A stretch of DNA of 64,000 nt, taken from contig PLCM01000008.1 of the NCBI GenBank assembly GCA_003134765.1, forward strand, positions 23,260-87,259. The letters are read 5' to 3'. Origin of the DNA: Spartobacteria bacterium (GTDB taxonomy: Bacteria; Verrucomicrobiota; Verrucomicrobiia; Chthoniobacterales; UBA10450). This document shows positions 51,010-59,306 of the stretch, piece by piece. The notes under the pieces are model-generated. The model was not told where the DNA came from. It did no database searches and saw nothing but the letters and a program-made list of their open reading frames with translations. Made by a program: the position numbers and the translations under genes. How positions within the stretch are numbered: position 1 is the stretch's first letter; each line of letters begins with the position of its first letter.

Positions 51010-54000
51010 AAATGGTGCTGGGATTACTAAATGCGTTGCCCACTGAGATTGTCAGTACCTCATCCAGTCCAGCGAAGCTTTCAGTTACCGTCCATGTCGT
51101 CGTGGCGGGGTCGCCGGCCCCGCGATCTGGGTTCCCAGGCGATCCAGCAGTCCAAGAATCGACGACAAAGTCGCCAACGCTTCCAAAGTCAAACGAAACC
51201 ACCCTTAGGCCTGAGTTGATTGGTCCGCTGGCGGTGCCTTTTACTACGGCACTATAACTAACGATCTGACCGTTAAAATAACTTGGGGTCCACGTTTGAG
51301 ATGTAATCGCCAGCGAGAGATCGCCGGTCGATTGAGGGTTGATCGTGAGGGTTACCGCTATCGTTTGAGAACGATTCGATGAAGTCGGGTCAGACACCGT
51401 AATCGTGGCCTTGTACGGTGACAGATTCGCGCTTAAGCCACTGGAATTTACGGATACCGCGCGAATAGAAGACGCGCCAGCAGTGAGCGGAGTACTCGAG
51501 TCCGGCAGGCTTAGCCATGACGCATCCGCTGACACGGTGTAATTTAGAGTACTGCCGGCCGGTCCCGCATTTTTGATCGTGAACGTTTGGTTCGGCGGAG
51601 ACGAGCTTCCTTCCGTCGCCGAGAAATCCAATTTAGGAATCGGCGTCGGCGAGGGTTTAACAAGTTTCCCCACGTCTCCAATGACCGGATCGGAGCATTC
51701 AAGCTCAGTATGGTTCACGGCGTAGTTGCCTACTGGAGCAGTGTGAGCTCTCCCGGTCAGGTTAGCTTCGAGCACACCAATGAGCCCATCATATTGTTCG
51801 CTGGGAAAGAGGGGTTTAAATATCTCGCTGCCCAGGATTGGCACCGTGCCCGCCACCGTCAAAATGGTTGTGCTTTGTCTCGTCGCGTTGCCGTTATAGC
51901 GATTCTGAATTGCTACCAAAGCAGGGCTATTCAGGTTGAGATCTTTGATACCTGGTGAGGTGATCAGGTCGACCAGGGTCGGAATCTGCCCGCCGACGAG
52001 AGCCAGAGCCTGGGTAGCAGGGGAAATCAACAGGAACGTTGCGATCGCCGGGGCTACAGCTGCCACCGGGGTGCCTTCACCCGCGCCACCAAGGGTGACG
52101 ATCTTGTCAATTTGTAAAGCCGGCTCGGTGATGTACGAGGCCCCGGATAACACGACGGCGCCTCCCATGCTATGACCTTCAAGATCGAAGTGTTTCAACC
52201 CAGTCGCTCTGAGAAAAGCCGCCAATTGTTGCCCGCTAAGGTCCACATTTTGGGTCCAATTATAGTCAAGGCCGATGGCTTGCGTATATCCACCGGCTTT
52301 CATTATCTGGCTGGTCGCATCAAAAGATCCGGCGCCACAATCGCCGAATGCCTGGTCAACGAAACTGTTCACACCATGAACAAAGACAAGGGTCTTGGGA
52401 TCAGAGCTGGGAGGCGTCCCAGTATAAAGCAGGATACTCGGGACCGGCGTGTCCACCCAACTCGAACCGTTCCAATATCTCTGCCGCGGCAAGGCTACGC
52501 CTGGCAGGTTGGGGTTCACATTTCCCTGGCTGAAGATGAACCTGAAATCGCTGATGTTGCTTGCGTAAGCATTCGAAAAAACCGTCGGATCGACGGTGAA
52601 GGTAACTTTCTTGTTAACCGGATCGATTTGGCCGGCAGGGCCAAACCAATTGTCAACGGAGCCATTGACTTTGATGTATTCACCGATCGGCGCCGCCCCG
52701 TCTAATCCAGTTGCGGTGCTCCCTAGAAAACTCAAGACAAACAAGAGGCTGGCCGATGACGTATTGGTCTGACTGTTTGGTCCTGGCGGCTGTGACCGCA
52801 GGCTGGCGGCAGACGTTGTGACCGGCGCGAATGAAATGGAAAGCGCAGGACCAACCCCTACAATAAGTCCGTCAGGCGGTTGTTTTGGCAGGCTTGATAA
52901 AACGGAAAGTGTGACCGATTGGTCGCTCGCCAAAGCTCCGGCCGGAATCGAAACACTGCTGCCACTCGGTAACGTAATCACGCCTCCTTGCGATGCAGAA
53001 ATCACCTGGCTCACTTGCTCAAGGATTGTCGGTGTTAGATCATATACTTCTATGAGACCTACTCCGGTTCCGTTATTCTTCCCGCTCACGATCGCCGTGT
53101 AGGCGCCAGGGGCTAACGTTTGCACGATCGCCGATTCGAGATCGTTAGACGGAGGGATGCCGGCGAATTGGATGCTCGCCTGCTGCGTGTCCCTCCAATT
53201 ATCATTCGACGCAATCGCTGTCCCGTTTCCGTTGTGTAGTTCGAGCATTGGGTCGGCCAACGGATTCTGTATTCCGAAGTTGCTCAGCGACGGACCAAGC
53301 GCGCGCACCAGCAAAGTGCTGCCGGTGGTTCCGGCCGGCCCCACGATAAGTCCGCCAATCATGACGTTGTTATCGGTATCGACAAAGCCGCGCGTGCTGA
53401 TGTTCGCCAGCTTCGAGCCGGCCGCTTGACTTAGGTCATACGCTTCCACAACCGCGACGCCGGTTCCGTTGTCTTTCCCCCGCACGATCGCTGTGTACGC
53501 GCCGGGCGCTAACGTGGCAACGATGGCTGATTCCAGATCGTTCGCAGGTGGAATTGTAGTATCGAGAATCTCCTGTTTCTGGGTGTCTTTCCAGTTGTCG
53601 TTGCTGAAGATAAGGCTCCCCGTGCCGTCGTGGAGTTCCAGGGTAGGATCGGCCAGCGCGCCTTGAAGGCCAAAGTCAGCCAGCGAAGGCCCGATTCCCC
53701 GGATGATGACCTTCTTCGGATCGGAACCGGTGACGATGAAGCCGCCGATCAAGACGTTGTCTCCTCCAAGCACGCGGAGGCGAGTGGAGATGTTAAGCAA
53801 CTTTCCGAAGCTGTTTGTCGGAGTTGCGCCAGGAGTCGGTGTTGGGTGCGGTGTGGCAGTTGGCGTAGCCGCTGGCGTTGGAGTCGGGGTTGGAGTCGGT
53901 ACCGGAATGGGGGTCGTCGCCGCCGTAGCAGCGTTCGCACGCGGCTGCACGAGCAGCAGCGCCGCGCCAAGAAACAACAGTGAAAACGCGTACACCGCGT

Positions 54001-54040
54001 CTCTGGGACGCGGGAGTATAAGACGGCGCATGAATCTCAT
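50990..54040 (-). CDS. Large secreted multi-domain protein with lipase-like domain
   Basis: A 1016-residue exported protein. Signal peptide (AVYAFSLLFLGAALLLVQPRANA) and a Pro/Thr-rich linker (about 43-75) precede two copies of a 125-residue module: LLNISTRLRVLGGDNVLIGGFIVTG...GIGPSL...ADPTLELHDG...NDNW...DLESAIVATLAPGAYTAIVRG and again from about 212. The middle contains an alpha/beta-hydrolase with KTLVFVHGVNSF and the nucleophile elbow LEGHSMGGAVVLSG. A BACON-like Ig domain (SATEGSSSPPNQTFTIKN and SWLSLPDSSTPL) and a further beta domain end the protein. Probable cell-surface or extracellular lipase/esterase. The same double module occurs in the NHL and Kelch proteins below. Confidence 0.85.
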   Translation of the reverse strand: MRFMRRLILPRPRDAVYAFSLLFLGAALLLVQPRANAATAATTPIPVPTPTPTPTPAATPTATPHPTPTPGATPTNSFGKLLNISTRLRVLGGDNVLIGGFIVTGSDPKKVIIRGIGPSLADFGLQGALADPTLELHDGTGSLIFSNDNWKDTQKQEILDTTIPPANDLESAIVATLAPGAYTAIVRGKDNGTGVAVVEAYDLSQAAGSKLANISTRGFVDTDNNVMIGGLIVGPAGTTGSTLLVRALGPSLSNFGIQNPLADPMLELHNGNGTAIASNDNWRDTQQASIQFAGIPPSNDLESAIVQTLAPGAYTAIVSGKNNGTGVGLIEVYDLTPTILEQVSQVISASQGGVITLPSGSSVSIPAGALASDQSVTLSVLSSLPKQPPDGLIVGVGPALSISFAPVTTSAASLRSQPPGPNSQTNTSSASLLFVLSFLGSTATGLDGAAPIGEYIKVNGSVDNWFGPAGQIDPVNKKVTFTVDPTVFSNAYASNISDFRFIFSQGNVNPNLPGVALPRQRYWNGSSWVDTPVPSILLYTGTPPSSDPKTLVFVHGVNSFVDQAFGDCGAGSFDATSQIMKAGGYTQAIGLDYNWTQNVDLSGQQLAAFLRATGLKHFDLEGHSMGGAVVLSGASYITEPALQIDKIVTLGGAGEGTPVAAVAPAIATFLLISPATQALALVGGQIPTLVDLITSPGIKDLNLNSPALVAIQNRYNGNATRQSTTILTVAGTVPILGSEIFKPLFPSEQYDGLIGVLEANLTGRAHTAPVGNYAVNHTELECSDPVIGDVGKLVKPSPTPIPKLDFSATEGSSSPPNQTFTIKNAGPAGSTLNYTVSADASWLSLPDSSTPLTAGASSIRAVSVNSSGLSANLSPYKATITVSDPTSSNRSQTIAVTLTINPQSTGDLSLAITSQTWTPSYFNGQIVSYSAVVKGTASGPINSGLRVVSFDFGSVGDFVVDSWTAGSPGNPDRGAGDPATTTWTVTESFAGLDEVLTISVGNAFSNPSTIYVHAHP

Positions 54041-54367
54041 CGGTTCAAATCGGGAAGTTGTCTACATTTACGGGTGAAGATCGCGTAAAGCGGTGTCCCA
54101 GCGAAGATCCAGCCTCCAGGGTGTTGCCTCAGCCCGGCCGAAGATGCGATGAAATGTCGGATAACGTAATCACTGTGTTTTTACGCCATTCCACAACAAT
54201 GTGTCGAGGTTTATTTGTTTCCAGAATCCGACGGGATGGGAAAGTAGGAAGCGACAAAAAAGTAGAAAGGTGGAAGTAGAAAGTAGGAAATCGGAGGTCG
54301 GAGCGCTGGCGCACGGTTCAAAGAGCTATGCTTGCCCGGCTCGGTTTGATAGGTGAAATGAACGCAA
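54041..54367. other. Divergent spacer with low-complexity DNA
   Basis: This region lies between the start of the large secreted protein and the O-methyltransferase. It holds purine-rich simple tracts (AAAGTAGAAAGGTGGAAGTAG at 54260-54280) and no frame I can support. The promoters of both flanking genes should be here, but I find no clear -35/-10 pair. Confidence 0.6.
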
Positions 54368-55138
54368 ATGCCAGCGAACGAAAGTAATGATGGTTCTGAA
54401 CTTTGGGATGCGGTGGACGTGTTCCTCTCCGGAAAACTTGGGACGACTGACGCGATCCTCGAAGCGGCTTGGCAGGCGAGTGCGCACGCAGGGTTGCCAC
54501 CGATACAGGTCACGCCAAACCTGGGCCGGCTCCTTCAGTTGCTCGCGCAGACGCAGGGGGCGAAGCGAATCCTGGAGATCGGTACGCTGGGCGGCTACAG
54601 CACAATCTGTCTCGCACGTGCCCTTCCTCCAGGCGGGTGCCTCGTTTCCCTCGAACTCGAAACAAGGCATGCCAGGGTTGCGCGAAAGAACATCAAGCGG
54701 GCAGGCCTGCAAAAGCTTGTAACCATCGAGGTGGGCGATGCGAAGCAGTTGCTCGCAAAGCTCGTCGCGAACAAAACAGCGCCGTTCGATTTCATTTTCC
54801 TGGACGCGAACAAGGACGGCTATCCGGAGTATTTTAGATGGTCGCTACGGCTCTCCCGGCCCGGCACACTCATCGTGGTCGATAACATCGTCCGCAGAGG
54901 CGCAGTCATTGATGGCAGCAGCTCAGACGCAAATGTGCGAGGTGTTCGCCAACTGCTGGACCTGATCGCAGCGGAGCCAAGAGTGAGCGCTACCGCCATC
55001 CAAACGGTAGGAAGCAAGGGGTATGACGGCTTTGTTCTGGCAAGGGTAACCCGCCTACGGCCCGCAGCCGCGGGACTACGGCGTGGCAGGCGGAAGTCGG
55101 AAAGCAGGGGTCAGAGGTCGGCGGCATTCGCGTCGTAA
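54368..55138 (+). CDS. SAM-dependent O-methyltransferase (COMT/CCoAOMT type)
   Basis: A 256-residue class I methyltransferase. LPPIQVTPNLGRLLQLLAQ leads to the SAM motif RILEIGTLGGYSTICLARALP and the acidic residue in LVSLELETRHARVARKNI; the metal/SAM block is DFIFLDANKDGYPEYF with LIVVDNIVRRG. This matches bacterial caffeoyl-CoA-type O-methyltransferases of about 220 residues. The last about 35 residues (RLRPAAAGLRRGRRKSE and beyond) are encoded by GCCGTAGCC and low-complexity repeat DNA and probably replace the native end after FVLARVT. Substrate unknown, likely a small catechol. Confidence 0.9.
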   Translation: MPANESNDGSELWDAVDVFLSGKLGTTDAILEAAWQASAHAGLPPIQVTPNLGRLLQLLAQTQGAKRILEIGTLGGYSTICLARALPPGGCLVSLELETRHARVARKNIKRAGLQKLVTIEVGDAKQLLAKLVANKTAPFDFIFLDANKDGYPEYFRWSLRLSRPGTLIVVDNIVRRGAVIDGSSSDANVRGVRQLLDLIAAEPRVSATAIQTVGSKGYDGFVLARVTRLRPAAAGLRRGRRKSESRGQRSAAFAS

Positions 55139-55250
55139 TCGTGTTCGTGCTCATGCTCGTGATCGACGGTTTTTTCACAATCCGTCCTCGCTGCGCTCGC
55201 GAAAGTTAGAGGTCCCTCGACTGCGCTCGGGATGACAGGGGAAGAGGGGG
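55139..55250. repeat. TCGTGATCG and CTCGACTGCGCTCGG repeats
   Basis: A GTGCTCATGCTCGTGATCG word (55146-55165) is followed by a degenerate copy of the CCCTCGACTGCGCTCGGGAT family at 55184-55240. The element lies between convergent genes. Confidence 0.65.
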
Positions 55251-55254
55251 AAGC

Positions 55255-55779
55255 TCAGTGTTCCGCGAAGAGCGATCTGAGTTCTTCGATGGTGCGGAGG
55301 TGATGGTCGTCGTGCTCGGCGACGAAGAAACAGAGATCGACGACGGACATCGGTTGGCGCAAGCGCGGATGGAGCGCGGTGCGCGCGAGCTCGGCGGGGC
55401 TCATTCGCGCGAGCCGCTCCACGATTCGGCCGCGGACGGCGCTGAAGTCTGCGAGAATGCCGGAGATGGGGCCATCGTTATGAGCGGCTTCGTGCGTTTT
55501 GCGATTTTCGAGATCGGCGGGATGCAGCTCCACGGCGCCAGCGTCGTAATCATCGAGGCGCCGGTCCCATAACGATTCGAGATCGAAGAGGTGCCCCGCA
55601 TTTTCCTGGATCGACCACTTGCCCTCTGGCCGGCGCGTGAGGATTTCGGGCGGTAATCCACGGACCGCTTCGGCGAGACGTAGCGGTGTGCGTCGCAGCC
55701 GCTCCAAAAATTCGGGCGCCGCCGCGGCGCCAAGACCGAGCTCAAACTTGCGGTCGAACCAGCGACGCGGCGGCTTCAT
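55255..55779 (-). CDS. DinB-family putative metal-dependent protein
   Basis: A 174-residue four-helix bundle protein. It shows LRRTPLRLAEAVRGLPPEILTRRPEGKWSIQENAGHLFDLESLWDRRL, with the first His ligand in ENAGH, and the C-terminal SVVDLCFFVAEHDDHHLRTIEEL, with the His pair of the DinB_2 group. Members act as thiol-dependent transferases or damage-related proteins; no specific role can be given. The promoter should be in the 55780-55870 spacer. Confidence 0.9.
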   Translation of the reverse strand: MKPPRRWFDRKFELGLGAAAAPEFLERLRRTPLRLAEAVRGLPPEILTRRPEGKWSIQENAGHLFDLESLWDRRLDDYDAGAVELHPADLENRKTHEAAHNDGPISGILADFSAVRGRIVERLARMSPAELARTALHPRLRQPMSVVDLCFFVAEHDDHHLRTIEELRSLFAEH

Positions 55780-55869
55780 TCCCTAAACCTAGGCAGCGGT
55801 CGGACGCCGACAAGGCAGTTCCCGGATCGGAGGCGCCGCAAAGGTTGAAGCGTAGCCGTGGGAGCGGGG

Positions 55870-56079
55870 TCATCGGCGCGCCCCTTCTCCTAGCGCGAGC
55901 TGGTCGCCACGGTTAGTTGTTTGATTGTTCCTGGCACTCGGACATGCGTGGGGCGAATTCCTTCGGATCATTAGAGATTTTTGAAGGCTATCGACCGCGC
56001 TGGAATAATCTTCCGCGCCCACCACCTCGAATGCGTGCTCAACTGATTCCGCGAGCCGCTCTGCTTGCTCAGGCCGCAT
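55870..56079 (-). pseudogene. Truncated copy of a Ser/Thr kinase 5' end
   Basis: ATG 56079 opens a 69-codon frame starting MRPEQAERLAESVEHAFEV. The intact kinase ends 6 bp upstream of it and begins MRPEQPERFAELVEHAFEL; the DNA of the two starts is almost identical over about 50 bp (56030-56079 against 58565-58614). After about 20 residues the copy diverges (SSAVDSLQKSLMIRRN and so on) and never reaches a kinase domain. This is best read as the leftover 5' end of a second kinase gene after deletion of its body. Confidence 0.75.
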
Positions 56080-56085
56080 CTTTGC

Positions 56086-58614
56086 TCAGCGGGAACTGTT
56101 CGCGTGCGGGTTTTCTTGCGCGGCGAAGCGGTTGGCCTCGGTGGGTTTGTTCCATGCCGTGTAAAGTTCACGCAACCGCCGCGCGGCGGCCATAGTCATC
56201 GGGACCTTTTCACCCAGGCGTGTTTTCAGGTCGTCGTAGCCAGTCAAGAGCAAGGATTCGCATTCCGCATAGCGGCCTTGCGCGAAAAGGCATTCGCCCA
56301 AGGCCGTTTCCACGTTGCCAAAGGTGAACTGGAATGGAAACCGCTCGGTCTTGCTGCCTTCCGTATACGCTGCGCGCAGGAAGGGTTCACCTTCCGCGGC
56401 ACGGCCTGTCCGCGTCAGGGCCAAGCCATAGAGGCCGCGCAATTGGACAACGTTGCGATGGTTAGCCGGCAGATTGGCGACGGAAAAATCGAGCGGTTGC
56501 CGGACCTCCTCGAGAACCTTTGGATAGTCGCCCCTGATGAAGTCAAGGACGCTATGGAGGTTGAGGGAAGTGACGGCGAAGGCGTTGTTATCGCCTAGAG
56601 TTTTCCGGCGCTGTTGGTCCAGCCGCTCTAACTCCTGCTCTTCCTCCGCCCATTTCTGTTCTCTCCCAAGGCAGATGCAAAGCTCGACCCGGGCGAGAAT
56701 GGCTTGGGTGCTGCTGGGCGCGAGTTGATCAAAGAGTTCGATCACCCGGCGGTAACCCGCGATCGCGCCTTCGAGGTCCGCCTTCCTGTTCTGCATGGCG
56801 GCGACCTCGGTCTCCATGTGTTTCGCGTGAGCCTGAGTGTAGAGCACCTGGACATACTCCAAACTGTGCTCGCCGCGGGAGGTGCGCATCAGCGCAAGCG
56901 ATTCTGCCAAAAATGGCGCGGCCTCGTCAGGACGAACATCACGGGAGAGGATTCCGCCCAACACGCGGAGCGTTTCAGCGAGCGCGAAGGTGTCAGGCGG
57001 TGCTTGCCGCCGTTCGACGGCGAGCGCGTGCCGCAGCAATAGTTCAGCTTCTTTCAACTGAAAAACATTTGCCAGCACGGAGCCGAGGAGAAACTCTGCC
57101 TTGGCAGTGGCCAGATCCTCCTCTCCGTGAAGTTGGCGAAAGATGCCAAGGGCCTTGCGAGCGTGTTGCTCGGCGGGCGGAATGACCTTCAAGCGCTCGT
57201 AAGCTCGACTCAAAGTTTCATGCACTTGGGCGAGGACTTCCGGCTCTTTCGCCAGGTCGTCGTCGATGCTCTTGCCTGCGGCGTCGAGGACCTGAACGAC
57301 CTTTACGTCTTTTCCCATTTTTGCTGGGTCTGCGCTGCTGAGCAAATCCTCTAGAAAATGGTTGAGGCGATCCGCCTGTTTTTTGGCAAGCTCTGTTTGG
57401 CGGCGGGCTTGTTCAGTTTTGCTTTGCGCAATTTGAGCGCGGTCGCGTTCCCGCCGGGCGATGCGCATCTGTCGCGTGGTCGTAATCAACCCGCCGAGCA
57501 GCGCGAGCATGACGACCGCGACGGCGGCGACGCCGGCTTTGTGGCGCCGGACGAATTTGCTCACGCGGTAACCGAGAGTGTCCTTCCGCGCTAAAACGGG
57601 CAGCCCTTCCAGATAACGCCGGATATCCTCGGAGAATTGTCCGACCGAGGAGTAGCGGCGTTCCGGTTCGAGCCGTAACGATTTGAACAAGATGTTATCG
57701 AGATCGGCGTCCAGCTTTTTCAAATCGGCTTCGCCATCCTTTCTGACGCCGGGTTTTTTCCCGGCCAGCAGTTCGTAAAAGACAACGCCAAGACTGTAGA
57801 CGTCGCTGGCTGTCGTCATGCGTTCGCCGCGCAGTTGTTCGGGGCTCGCGTAATTGGGTGTCATCGCGCGCACCGCCAGCATCGTTTGGTTATCCGTCTG
57901 GGCCGTCTCGGGATCGAGCAGGCGCGCGATGCCGAAATCCAAAAGCTTCGGCTCCCCTTCCGCCGTCACCCTGATATTGGCCGGCTTGAGATCGCGATGG
58001 ATGACGAGATTTTGGTGCGCGTAAGAAACGGCAGCACAAACCTTGCGAAAGAGTGCGAGCCGCTCTCGAATGCTCAGGGACTGCTGGGCCGCATAGGTTT
58101 CGAGCGGAATTCCCTCGACGTATTCCATGACGAAATAGGGCAGGCCATTTTTAGTGACCGCACCGCCATACAGCCGCGCAATGTTGGGATGATTGAGCGC
58201 GGCGAGAATGCGTTCCTCCTGGCGGAAATGCCTGACGAATTCTTTCGTGCCGAAACCCTGCTTGATCAGCTTGATCGCGACTTGACGGCCAAAATGCGTG
58301 TCATCGGCGAGATAAACTTCGCCCATACCGCCTTCGCCGAGCAGAGAAACAATTCGGTAGTCCCCGAGCATTTCGCCGGGACGCAGCTCACCGGCATCGT
58401 CGTCCCCCTGCAACAGCCTCGCTCCAAATTCGGCGGCTGGGACGTTCATCAATTTGGCGGCGCGCTCCTGCTCGCCCAGAAGCGCTTCTACTTCCGCGCG
58501 GAGTTCAACATCATTGCCGCAGGCCTGCGCCAGAAAGGCGGCCCGTTCCGCGCGCTCCAGCTCGAAGGCGTGCTCAACCAATTCCGCGAACCGCTCTGGT
58601 TGCTCAGGCCGCAT
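56086..58614 (-). CDS. Membrane Ser/Thr protein kinase with TPR-rich extracytoplasmic region
   Basis: An 842-residue PknB-like kinase. The N-terminal 80 residues form a helical region (LVEHAFELERAERAAFLAQACG) known from planctomycete and acidobacterial kinases. The kinase domain has the P-loop LLGEGGMGEVYLADD (91-105), Lys115 in VAIKLI, HRDLKPANIRV and DFGIARLL. After it comes one transmembrane helix (HKAGVAAVAVVMLALLGGLITTT), a coiled stretch and TPR-like units (LSRAYERLKVIPPAEQHARKALGIF and so on). All catalytic residues seen are intact. The start overlaps the stop of the ECF sigma gene by 11 bp, so both are on one message and probably in one signalling path. Confidence 0.93.
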   Translation of the reverse strand: MRPEQPERFAELVEHAFELERAERAAFLAQACGNDVELRAEVEALLGEQERAAKLMNVPAAEFGARLLQGDDDAGELRPGEMLGDYRIVSLLGEGGMGEVYLADDTHFGRQVAIKLIKQGFGTKEFVRHFRQEERILAALNHPNIARLYGGAVTKNGLPYFVMEYVEGIPLETYAAQQSLSIRERLALFRKVCAAVSYAHQNLVIHRDLKPANIRVTAEGEPKLLDFGIARLLDPETAQTDNQTMLAVRAMTPNYASPEQLRGERMTTASDVYSLGVVFYELLAGKKPGVRKDGEADLKKLDADLDNILFKSLRLEPERRYSSVGQFSEDIRRYLEGLPVLARKDTLGYRVSKFVRRHKAGVAAVAVVMLALLGGLITTTRQMRIARRERDRAQIAQSKTEQARRQTELAKKQADRLNHFLEDLLSSADPAKMGKDVKVVQVLDAAGKSIDDDLAKEPEVLAQVHETLSRAYERLKVIPPAEQHARKALGIFRQLHGEEDLATAKAEFLLGSVLANVFQLKEAELLLRHALAVERRQAPPDTFALAETLRVLGGILSRDVRPDEAAPFLAESLALMRTSRGEHSLEYVQVLYTQAHAKHMETEVAAMQNRKADLEGAIAGYRRVIELFDQLAPSSTQAILARVELCICLGREQKWAEEEQELERLDQQRRKTLGDNNAFAVTSLNLHSVLDFIRGDYPKVLEEVRQPLDFSVANLPANHRNVVQLRGLYGLALTRTGRAAEGEPFLRAAYTEGSKTERFPFQFTFGNVETALGECLFAQGRYAECESLLLTGYDDLKTRLGEKVPMTMAAARRLRELYTAWNKPTEANRFAAQENPHANSSR

Positions 58615-59185
58615 CTCTGCGCAACTCCCGGGAGAGCCAGAGTCTGGCGAAATTCCAATCGCGTAAAACCGTCTTTTCCGAGACCTGGAGGACTTCGGAG
58701 ATTTGCTTCGCTTCCATGCCGCCGAAGAACTTCAACTCCACCACTTTGCTTTTCCGCGGATATATTTTCGTGAGACCCTCGAGCGCATCGTCGAGGTCCA
58801 CCAATTCCACGGCGCAATCCGTTGCCAGGTCGGAAGCCTCGTCGAGCGACAGCTTTAGTTGCGCAGGTCCGCCACGCTTGGCCGCCTGATGCGCTCGCGC
58901 GTGCTGCATCAGGATTTGCCGCATGAGACGCGCGGCGATGCCGTAAAAGTGCGCGCGATCCTTCCAGGTCACTTTTTTGTCATCCACTAATTGCAAATAC
59001 GCTTCATGCACGAGCGCGGTGGCCTGGAGAGTGTGATCGTCCCGTTCGCGCTGCAGGTAAGCGCGGGCTACACGGCGCAGCTCGTCATAAACGAGAGGCA
59101 TTAGCTTCGCGGGCGCCTCCTCATCGTCTCCACTCTGCCAATTCAGCAGGAGCGCGGTGACGTCTTCAGATGTTTTCCCAGCCAT
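58604..59185 (-). CDS. ECF sigma factor (TIGR02999-like)
   Basis: A 193-residue sigma-70 factor of the ECF class. Region 2 is seen in LMPLVYDELRRVARAYLQRERDDHTLQATALVHEAYLQLVD, then KDRAHFYGIAARLMRQILMQHARAHQAAKRGG; region 4 is the C-terminal VVELKFFGGMEAKQISEVLQVSEKTVLRDWNFARLWLSREL helix-turn-helix. This subgroup is typically paired with a Ser/Thr kinase in Acidobacteriota, Planctomycetota and Verrucomicrobiota, as here. ATG 59185 is preferred to the longer frame to 59335. The kinase next door may regulate it by phosphorylation; no anti-sigma gene is present. Confidence 0.93.
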   Translation of the reverse strand: MAGKTSEDVTALLLNWQSGDDEEAPAKLMPLVYDELRRVARAYLQRERDDHTLQATALVHEAYLQLVDDKKVTWKDRAHFYGIAARLMRQILMQHARAHQAAKRGGPAQLKLSLDEASDLATDCAVELVDLDDALEGLTKIYPRKSKVVELKFFGGMEAKQISEVLQVSEKTVLRDWNFARLWLSRELRRDAA

Positions 59186-59306
59186 TTTTTTTGCTCGCTG
59201 AAGACAAACTGCCACAGCATCTGCCGGGAGAGCAGTAAAATCTTTTAAACGCGATGTCCGTTCCGGCGACCTTTCTGCACATGCTTGGTTGAAGGGTAAA
59301 ATAAAA

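Noticed and set aside
54041..54062. tRNA-like GGTTCAAATC sequence
   Set aside because: No cloverleaf arms or acceptor stem can be drawn around it.
55800..55869. Small gene between DinB and the kinase fragment
   Set aside because: The short frames here have no start with plausible context and no resemblance to a known protein.
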